The translations under genes were made by a program, and so were the position numbers. 64,000 nucleotides of DNA from Sequoia sempervirens (Eukaryota; Streptophyta; Pinopsida; Cupressales; Cupressaceae). Shown here one piece after another: positions 56,225 through 64,000 of this stretch. The stretch is taken from positions 1-64,000 of the forward strand of contig VDFB02275546.1 in the NCBI GenBank assembly GCA_007258455.2, written 5' to 3'. Under the pieces are notes generated by a model. It was not told the DNA's origin and ran no database searches. It saw only the letters and a program-made list of their open reading frames with translations. Positions within the stretch are counted from its first letter, which is position 1. Each line of letters opens with the position of its first letter.

Positions 56225-58669
56225 ATGATGGGAGGCCATTTAATTCAAAGTGAACCCATGGTTCATGATGTAGTATTGCAGGATGTACCTTCCCAGTCCA
56301 AGTTTAGAAACTGCGGATGGTTAGATTATTTCTTGAAGCTTAATGGTTATAATGAAGACATTGCACTAAAATTTGCATAGACATTGTTTGAAGGAAAGGC
56401 CATGGTAAAAGGGTTGGAGGTAATAGCTACTAAAGAGAGGATTGCAGAAGTTACAGGGTTTCCTACTGATGTTAAACATTACCTTGCTACCATAGATGCA
56501 AGGTCGGCTAGGGCTGAATTTATTGAACCTGGTGACCCTCCATTGGATGTGGACAATCAAGGTGCAAAGAGAACCTCTCTTCTTGAGCCATGGAAGCAAA
56601 TATCTATCCACATTGTGAAGTACATCACTTGTGAAGGCTGTCAGTCGAACCTACATTCTGTGCACTTCAAACTCCTAAATCATATGAGGCATGGGAGAAG
56701 AATGAACACACCAAATGTGTTATATCATCTCCTTTCAATCATGGCAGATGAAACTCAAAAAGGTAGGGATAATTTTGTCTCTCACGATTGTCTGATCAAA
56801 TTATTAGTTGAAAAATATTTGCATGATGTGCCTGATATGACTTGGGAGGAATTTTTAAATATTGATCAATTTAGACTAGAGCATTTGTGACCTAGGGTTT
56901 TTCCTCAACCTCGTAGGGTTAGTAGGAGATTGAACATTGTTGAAGTCACTCTTGGAGCCTCAACTTTTGGTGCAAGCCCTAGTGTAAACCCTCCTATAGC
57001 TGAGAAAACTATAGAGATTAGTTCTTCTGAGGTAGACCGTTCAAACAATGATAGTTCCTCTTCAGAATCTGATGATGATGTCCCTCTTGGAACCCTAATT
57101 CAAACTATGGCACAAAAGAAAGAAATAGAAATGAGGAAGGGAAAAGCTAAAAAGAAAACAGTAGAAAAAGAAGCACCAAGCTCTAAGAAATGGAAGGCTA
57201 GCATTGTTCTTCCTGTAGCTGAAGAAAAACATGAAAGCCATCCTAGAAACTCAAGACCAGCTGGGCTAGTCACTGGTGTGTCTCCTAAGAGAAGACCTAG
57301 CCCTCGAGGAACATCATGAGAGGACACAAAATTCCCAATGGGGCAGGTGAACATTGAGGAAAATGACATTTTTGAGGAACATGCAAATATAAGGTTGGCA
57401 GAGCTTGCTACCATCGTAGAATAGGTTGAGAGTCAAGAGTATGAGAAGAGTCAGGAGCTCCTATAGCAAGAGCAAGAGTTCCTACAGCAAGAACAAGAAC
57501 CCCTACAACTAGAACTAGGTGAACAATTAGAATTCCTACAACAAGTGCCATGTGAAGAGCAAGAATTAGTGCCAGGAATTTTTTTGGTAGGAATACATAA
57601 GCTCTCTGATTTTTCAATGCACATGGTAGCCATGAACTTATGGAATGAGATGCAAAGGAAGGAAGAAGAATGGAAAAAGGAGAAATGTAGGCTAAAGGAG
57701 GAAATTAAAAAGAGAGATGAAGAGATTGAAGAGAAGAATATGAAAATTATTGCTTTAAAGGAAAAGGTGGACAATGTAGCAGCCTTAGTACCTTAGCTGT
57801 TAGAATGAAAGACTCCTCCAAGTGTCTATGCTCTATATTTGAAGGAGAGGAATCTTTATTTTAAACTAGCAAGGATCATTTCAAGTTTGAATCCTTCCAT
57901 TGAGACTCCTTTTGAATTTTTCCAGGCTTATTAGATTGCTCCTCTTGAAATGAATTTTTTTTTGTGTGAATTCTATTTGCATAATTATGCTATGTACCAA
58001 GATCATGATTGTAATCCATTGTTGTATGTTGGGGATCTCCAATTAAGGGCATTCATGTCCTAGATACATAATGAAATTAGTTGGGGACAACAGTTCAGGA
58101 CTTATAGGAAAATAGAATCCAACACTCCCCTACCCATCAGGGCTGAATCTAGAAACCTAGGAGACATTTTTAGGGAATGGCACATATTTCTTTACCGACC
58201 AAGCTATAGCAGTAGGATCCTGCCTGTGAGAGAAGCAGTTTACAAATAATATGAGAAGGTAGCAGAAACCATAGGGAAATCAGTAATGGGATATCTATCA
58301 CAAAGGTGGAATAGTCTGATTGATGAGTTAAAACAAGCTGAGCCTCACTCTTTGAAAAACTATGTTGCAACATGCAAAAGAGTTGATAGATATATACAAG
58401 TTGGAAGGATGAAGGGATAATTTTGGCTTCCATTAACTTTTCAGCCACCTATCCTATTATGGCATGTGCCAACTTTCAGGTATTATTAGTATGATATAGT
58501 TGTAGAGAGGAAAAGATGGAATAGGTTGGACATCAAGCAAGGGTTCTATTAGGACCCTAATTCATACACTGCAAGAACTAATGTAGGACAACTGGTAGTT
58601 GCAGATTTCAGGGTATTGACTAAGCAAAAGAACAACCCTTCCTCTACTAGAGGACCAAAAAAACCTTAG
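56225..58669 (+). pseudogene. Extra ORF of Athila-like element (815-codon transposon protein)
   Basis: ATG 56225 to TAG 58667-58669 is one register with no frameshift but 13 internal stops (8 TAG, 3 TGA, 2 TAA; first at 56378). In order: N-terminal domain (56225-56890) with FRNCGWLDYFLKLNGY, VKGLEVIATKERIAEVTGFP, VKYITCEG, HFKLLNHMRHG and LIKLLVEKYLHD; an acidic Ser/Asp stretch (about 57015-57090); a basic segment (57110-57310); Gln/Glu-rich repeats (57430-57570); a coiled coil (57640-57780, WNEMQRKEEEWKKEKC and on); and a C-terminal domain to 58640 with WHIFLYRPSYSSRILPV. No clear signal peptide or membrane helix, so it does not look like an envelope. The N-terminal domain resembles plant transposon-protein domains (PF20167-like, from memory). 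Function unknown. Confidence 0.8.
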
Positions 58670-58680
58670 GTTGGGGGGAG
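58666..58680 (+). promoter_or_regulatory. Polypurine tract of Athila-like element
   Basis: ttaggttggggggag directly precedes the 3' LTR at 58681. The TAG stop of the extra ORF lies inside it. Confidence 0.9.
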
Positions 58681-59933
58681 TGATGAGTCTAATTTATGGC
58701 TCAATTTTGATAAAGTTTATTATCCATTTTTTGTAGTTATCATAGAATTCGATACTTGGATTTTGACATTTTCATGTTATTTCCTCAAAACCATAGACAT
58801 TGGGCATAATCTTATTTTTGTAACCTTTAAATGACAATGACATGCTATATGAACTATCTATGTTAATTTTACATGTGGATTAATGAATGCTACTTTAATA
58901 TAGTTATAGATATGCAATTGTGGTGCATACTAATGTTGTCATGCAGATATAATTAGAGCCTACAAAATTGAGGAAGATTCTGCTAGCTGGTCATTTGCTA
59001 TAAAGGTCAACAAGGTGATCATTCAAAGGTCAATGGAGGGAAGACTCTCAATGGACGGAGATTCCTAGTTCAAATCAAAGATTGTAACTACCTTGTAAAT
59101 GGTCATAATAGTTTGTTGAGAAAATATAGGAGCTATTGTTATGCTAGATCTGTGTTAAGGAAAACCGACTTGATCAGATTCCATGCATGCATAATCTCCT
59201 TTCCACTTTCTATGCTTTCCCTAAAGTGGCGTCCTCCTAGTCTATTGGAGTTGACCTCCTTGCTAGGTAGTTAGTTAGTAGTTTTTCCTCCTATAAATAA
59301 GTCTTGAATGCTCCTTCTCAAAGGTTGATTAATCTGATGGTGTACTCGCATTCTTATCTTTTCAGTAATACAGTTATGTTTCTCTATTGTACTCATGCTT
59401 TCCAATGAATAAAATGAAGTTATAAGCTCGTTACATCTGAGTTTACATTTTTCTTAAGGGATACTCATCCAAGGGGGCCCACTTGGTGAGCATTCCATAT
59501 TTTAGCTTAGTTGTTACTTTTTTGTGCAAATAATTAAGAATCTGACAACTGTTTATTCCTACAACCACTAGAATTCCATTTTGTGACTATTCCTGCAGCC
59601 AAAGAAGACAGGGTAGTTTCCTGTCTATTTGCCAAATTTTCATTTTTTTCATGCACTTCAACATAACATATTTGTTGGTCGATGTTCAACACTTATGTTA
59701 CTTCTTTCTAAGCAATTTACTTTCAACATTATGTCTTTCTTAGTTGTAGAATGAATATGGATACTATAGATTCCTCATGCACATACTGTGCTAACCCATT
59801 TCAAGTCCACGTCCCTAGGTTGATAGGTTAAATGCACCTTCATGATGATTAAGATAGTTATTCACATTAGATTTCCAATCTATGAATCATAGCTTTAAGG
59901 TCTTAGTTGTTAAATCATTGTAGGAGGCCAACA
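58681..59933 (+). repeat. 3' LTR of Athila-like element
   Basis: TGATGAGTCT to GGCCAACA, 1253 bp, pair of 40944-42179. It has a short extra segment near 59041 absent from the 5' copy. Confidence 0.93.
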
Positions 59934-59938
59934 AGAAC

Positions 59939-62052
59939 TACATGTGACTTTGACCCATTTGGAAGTGGGAACATAGGTGGTCCTTGGGCGAAGGATGCCC
60001 CTGTGACTTTAAGTCTGTAGGGGGAGGGCTTAGTGGGGGAACTCCAATGGTTGGAGTTGTCCTAATTGGTTTGACCTTCTCTCTTTAATAGGCCTCAGGT
60101 TGAGGCGGAATGGGTATTGGATGGGTATGAACAACTTAAGGAAATATAATACTGTGTATTTAACACATAATATGATTTTCTTAGTAAGCAAAGACTGACT
60201 ACCTTATAATTAGTAATTGAATATATGTATAAGTTTGGAAAAGTCCATTTCGTGTTGGTTCCATATGACTTCATGTGTTGTGAAAATTGACTCCACATCT
60301 AGAGGTCTCTGTGTATAGGCCTGTGTATTTGTTGATGGTAATTTGTGATTCATGTTATGTATGACCCAACCAAGAGTGAACCTTTGGGATATTTGAGTAG
60401 TGACAGGCAGTCATTGGACCATGCTAATGACCAATGTCTGGGCTATTGCTAGGGATTAGTCAACATTCACTTGGTTCATGGAGGTGAAGTTAGCAGGCTA
60501 CCCTAGTTATAATACGACCGTAGTGGTTGCATGGGTAGGGACCCATCCATGTAGGTAATGGTAATCTGGGGCTAACCACATATTGATAGGGTTCACTGGT
60601 TGTCACTGGTATGCACGAAAGTGACTAATGTCGTGTGTTACCTAGGATTGTGAAGAAGATAGTTGACAATATCACTAAGGTCACAAGGTGGTATATTTCG
60701 GGAGCTACTTCTTCCTAGGTGGACAGACTTGTCACTAGTGGCCTATAGGAAATTGAAGTCAGAATCCACCAGATTTGGTAGGTTCATTGCTTAGGGAAAC
60801 CCTTGGGATGGTGGATAGACCCACGGTGTAGTATGGAATGCAACGAATCCCTTTCCAGTTGTTAGACTATATACTTAGCCTTGTGGGGCCCGTAGTATAA
60901 TATGGGATGCACCGAATCCTCTTCCCATTTGTCCAATGGTGCAGAAGACCAGTGGAAAGGATAAAACCAACAATGTAGTGTGCAATGCACCGATATTCTT
61001 TCTATCTAGGATGTATTATGGACATGTGTTAGCCATTATAATCAGCCATTGTGGATGTATGTTGGATCTTGTCACTATGTGTCTGTGATGCATGTGGGAG
61101 CTTGTCACTATGTATTTGTGATGTATTTTGGAGCTCGTTATTGTGTATTCATGATGTATGGTGGGGCTCATCATTGTGTATATGTGATGTATGTTAGAGC
61201 TTGCCACTATGTATTTGTGATATATGTTAGAGCCTATCACTAATGTAAATGTGAAATGCATATGAGACAATCATTGTGGTACTTGTGATGTATGCATGAG
61301 CTAATCATCATTATACTTGTGATCTGTGTATGATCCATTCACTGTTATACTTGTGATCAGTGAATGATCCAGTCATTGTTATATTTGTAATCTATGCATG
61401 ATCCAGTCACTATTGCACTTGTGATTAGTATATGATCTAGTCACTATTATACTTGTGATCTATGTATGATCCAGTCATTGTTGTACTTGTACTTTGTATG
61501 AGCTAATTATCTTGTTATATGGGAGTATGCTCATGATAACATTGAGTATGATCTTTGGGATTATGGTATGATGTGCCCCTTATGGATATTGTGAATTTTT
61601 GTACACTAACATTTGGTATGGACCCAACACTTGATGGCAAGATTATTATCATTATGTTATAATTGGCCATGTTGATAGCTTACCTATTCTAAATTAATAG
61701 TTTTGGGTTAAGGGTGAGATAATAGATCTCATACAAGAGGTGAGATTGAACTCCCTCTATCATTGTGGGGTGAACTACGATGCCTCTGATGCCCATGAGG
61801 GGATACGTAGGTAGGGTCATCATGAACCCTTAAGGCTTAGGTCGTAGGTCTAGGAATGACCCTAGTTGTATGAGCTTAACACCTTTAAGTGTAATAATAT
61901 AAGTGTGACATTGATTTTCATTACCATGGTGAATGTTGAGTTATTGAAATTAATACTTCTAATCTATATGAAAAATTTCTGATTGGTTAAGAACGATAGT
62001 TGTGCATAGTTTTAAAAAAAAAAATTGTTGTGCTCAAGATGGGGATTTTACA
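59939..62052. repeat. Right arm of the LTR-like insertion
   Basis: No coding domain. Holds three related copies of gtagtatggaatgcaacgaa-type text (about 60828, 60892 and 60975), a long 33-34-bp minisatellite (61049-61510), and the LTR-like motif ggggatacgtaggtaggg at 61799. Ends TGGGGATTTTACA at 62052. Confidence 0.5.
61049..61510. repeat. 33-34-bp minisatellite, about 13 copies
   Basis: Units of the type gtgatgtatgttagagcttg followed by ccactatgtattt repeat without a break. The first six or so have a 33-bp period and the later ones 34 bp (gtgatctatgtatgatccag then tcattgttgtactt). The 33-bp part keeps a plus-strand frame open with an 11-residue repeat (MYVRACHYVFV type), which is a by-product of the period. 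Confidence 0.88.
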
Positions 62053-62057
62053 ATTTC
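62053..62057. repeat. Right target-site duplication of 24-kb insertion (atttc)
   Basis: Matches atttt at 37832-37836 except the last base. Adjoins the CA end of the insertion. Confidence 0.65.
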
Positions 62058-62880
62058 AAACATCTTATGGGAAGGAATTCTTGTTCAATGTCTTATAACC
62101 ATTCACCCAAAACTAAAGAGAGTCTAATAGAATGTCAAATCAGTTTATTGAGGTCTGCAATAATACAAAACCTAGAAAAATAGGTCACTAGACCACCAAT
62201 ATTTGGGTTTGAGCTACAAACATATCTCCCCAATAAGTTTCCAATCAATTTGAAAATTTCCTCAGTCCATAATTCCTAAGGAAATTTGAACATTTGAATC
62301 CACACCAGAGCCTCCCTTATTTCTTCTAAGTGAGGGTCGAAACTTAGGGTCTAAGTGCAAACATAAATCCTGGCATTACTTATAAAACAAGGCCCTCCCT
62401 TCAACACACCATCTCTTTCAAAATCAGATTGGAAAACAATTTGCAGGAAACTGACATCTGGGGAAAGACCATTCCAGTTCTTTGCTATCCATGCTTTGAT
62501 TTTTTCCATAATAGGACAAATCCCAATAAACCTAGAAATGGAGACTTGCTTCTTATTATTTTGACCTTAGAGTTTAGGAATTCCACAGGGATACATATTC
62601 ACGAAACTTAAATTATCAAAATTTCCAGATTGGCATTATCAACTAACATTTTCAAATACTTCTAAGAAGTTGCTATGTGCTCAGCCTCTACCTCAACAAG
62701 AAAACTACCTAAAGCCCTCACTTCATCAAACCAACATGACCTACCATTAGCCTCACATTTCCCTTCTTCCACACCTTCACAAGCTTCTGCAACAACAACA
62801 CTACTCTTAATCGCTCGCCCATTGCACTCCCCTACACTCTACCCTACGCCAAAATTTTACATCTTTTCCTTTTCTTAAAA
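62053..62880 (-). pseudogene. LINE ORF1 N-terminal part with DUF4283-like domain
   Basis: Minus strand. A degraded N-terminal stretch (62880-62620) is followed by the DUF4283-type region at about 62600-62180: FIGICPIMEKIKAWIAKNWN, FQSDFERDGVLKGGPCFISN, LSFDPHLEEIREALVWI and LWTEEIFKLIGNLLGRY. It ends FLPIRCLK at the insertion edge, just where the CCHC knuckle at 37836 continues. Stops and frameshifts are present. Such proteins act as nucleic-acid-binding ORF1 products of plant LINEs. Together with 33640-37836 it is one LINE cut in two. Confidence 0.78.
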
Positions 62881-64000
62881 ATTCATTCCTTTTACATCTA
62901 TGTTTAAAATCAATAAAAAACTATGTTAATAAGAAATTATTGCATTAAAGGATACAATATAAATATGGTATTGAATAATAATCAGTACTGAGCAATAAAG
63001 GTATCTTATCCAAGATATTATGAAAAGGTATAATTTTTAATTAGAAGAAAATATTTGTGTAATGCCCCCACCACGCAACCCTAGGGGAAGTTGCAACTAC
63101 TAAACAAATGCACAATTTTTTTAATTTTTTTTTGTTTAATTACAAATACAAGTATGATCACAACCCCACGCCAACAATCCCCTAAGGTTACGAGACAAAG
63201 ATAATTAAATCACAAATTAATACAACATGCATGAAATGAAACATAATGACATTCACTTAACTAATTAAAGCACATACATTCCATACATGAGATTTTCATT
63301 AAGACCATGAGATCCATCATGGTTACCAATGATAGAAGTTATATAATTACAATTACATCTCTCATTCCCAGAATGAGGTAATTCAATAACATGATTGTTT
63401 ATTACAAATTTCCACCTCGATAACAATGAGGGGTAAATAAAATACAAGAGCAACTAGTATAAATGAAACCAAGGTAGCAATTGGAATTCCACGAGCTGTC
63501 CAACACGAAAGTCTCGTCCTCATAAGCCAATGCTAAAACAATGGAGTAAGGTGCATGTTCCACCCAACCATGTGATACCCAAAGGCTCACCCCCCGTGCT
63601 AGGAGATAGTAACAAGGGTTTCAGGTCAAGACCAACAACCTCTATACATAGGAAACATGACTCAACTGAAAAGGATACGAACATGACATCACATGACACA
63701 AAGGTTACTATGCTTCCAGTTTTGAAATAGTAATCACATCACGAATAAAAACATAATGTAGACTTAGGAGAACTGTCATCACAATGTCGCATGGGATATC
63801 CTGGCAAGTCTTCCTAGGTCCCAGCCCCCATCTCGAGATATCCTGGTAACCTCTAATGACTCCCGGCCCCACATGCAAACCAATGTGGAATCAGTTATAT
63901 TTCAAAGGGACAAGATAATGATCTTGCCACTCCAGGCCTTCTCGTCTCATCCCAAGTCTATACAAGCACTTGCATCCATGAGTGAGGAAAAATTAATCTT
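62881..64000. other. No gene; LTR-like sequence at the right edge
   Basis: From 63058 (tgtaatgcccccaccacg) the text looks like a gypsy-type LTR, unproven because no partner or edges are visible. A direct repeat of about 39 bp (gatatcctggcaagtcttcc and gatatcctggtaacctctaa, each followed by cccrgcccc) lies at 63798-63871. Short frames have no motifs. Confidence 0.4.

Larger units (their letters stand above)
40944..59933 (+). mobile_element. Athila-like Ty3/gypsy element, 19.0 kb including nested chromovirus
   Basis: Two LTRs (40944-42179 and 58681-59933), a 5-bp TSD, a PBS of the TGGCGCCGTTGCCGGGGA type, gag, protease, RT, RNase H, integrase, an extra ORF in the env position and a PPT are all present in plus orientation. 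The lineage (Athila/Tat type) is inferred from PBS, domain order and the extra ORF. About 11.5 kb remains after removing the chromovirus at 46263-53778. By eye the LTRs differ at roughly 7% in their first 350 bases, so it is old. Stops, frameshifts and a mutated protease make it dead. Confidence 0.9.
37837..62052. mobile_element. LTR-like insertion splitting LINE ORF1 (24.2 kb with nested content)
   Basis: The ends TGTCACATCCCCA and TGGGGATTTTACA are near-inverted and of the kind seen on plant gypsy LTRs. The sequence left after removing the Athila-like element (37837-40943 plus 59939-62052) is about 5.2 kb and holds no recognised gag or pol. It may be a very long solo LTR or a degraded element. 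The motif ggggatacgtaggtagggtc at 61799, common in gypsy LTR or leader regions, suggests plus orientation, but that is uncertain. Target-site repeats are atttt and atttc. Confidence 0.6.

Noticed and set aside
57408..57774. Minus-strand open frames rich in Ser/Phe/Leu
   Set aside because: Antisense shadow of the Gln/Glu-rich and coiled-coil part of the plus-strand ORF.
56225..58669. Extra ORF as a retroviral envelope gene
   Set aside because: Position fits, but there is no signal peptide, no fusion-type segment and no membrane anchor that I can see; the content is acidic, basic and coiled-coil.
56225..58669. TAG stops as a sign of a changed genetic code or programmed readthrough
   Set aside because: The same TAG excess is seen in unrelated dead elements here, next to frameshifts and lost catalytic residues. 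Methylation-driven decay is simpler.
61049..61243. Open frame with 11-residue repeats as a real protein
   Set aside because: It is a product of the 33-bp period. The array loses the frame when the period becomes 34.

Overview
The window looks like nuclear DNA of a seed plant with a very large, repeat-filled genome, most likely a gymnosperm such as a conifer. This is inferred from AT-rich sequence, very low gene density, old nested retrotransposons and the element types present (Athila-like, chromovirus and Copia LTR elements, plus plant LINEs with DUF4283, zf-RVT and RNase H domains). I found no intact host gene, no tRNA or rRNA gene and no CRISPR array. Nearly every long reading frame is a retroelement relic broken by stops and a few frameshifts.

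Layout. 0-5 kb: a primer-binding-like site at the left edge, then a minus-strand gag-like relic (1008-2729), its PBS-like site and a long LTR (from 3053) with a 31-bp tandem array. 5.9-7 kb: relic of a plant transposon-protein domain. 8.1-11.1 kb: a broken minus-strand gene of about 1000 codons that I do not recognise. 12.9-14.0 kb: a Copia-type LTR. 14.8-22.8 kb: a 5'-truncated LINE bounded by 18-bp repeats, carrying the end of ORF2 (RNase H) and a further downstream ORF. 23.1-23.9 kb: a ~355-bp tandem repeat cut by a Copia-type LTR. 25.3-29.5 kb: Copia remnants in both orientations. 30.4-32.3 kb: a minus-strand, apparently spliced gene relic with a Cys-rich motif.

The right half (33.6-62.9 kb) is a four-level nest. 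A minus-strand LINE (ORF2 33640-37163, ORF1 37200-37836 continuing at 62053-62880) is split by a 24.2-kb insertion (37837-62052). That insertion is split by an Athila-like LTR element (40944-59933, TSD agaac). Inside its RNase H coding region sits a minus-strand chromovirus (46263-53778, TSD ggaca). Removing each layer rejoins the layer beneath.

The observation I consider most novel is one protein domain in different retroelement types: the ORF downstream of the LINE RNase H (17236-18677), the extra ORF between integrase and 3' LTR of the Athila-like element (56225-58669), and a third relic at about 5.9-6.7 kb. The extra ORF keeps one reading register for 815 codons, shows no clear membrane segment, and ends inside the polypurine tract.
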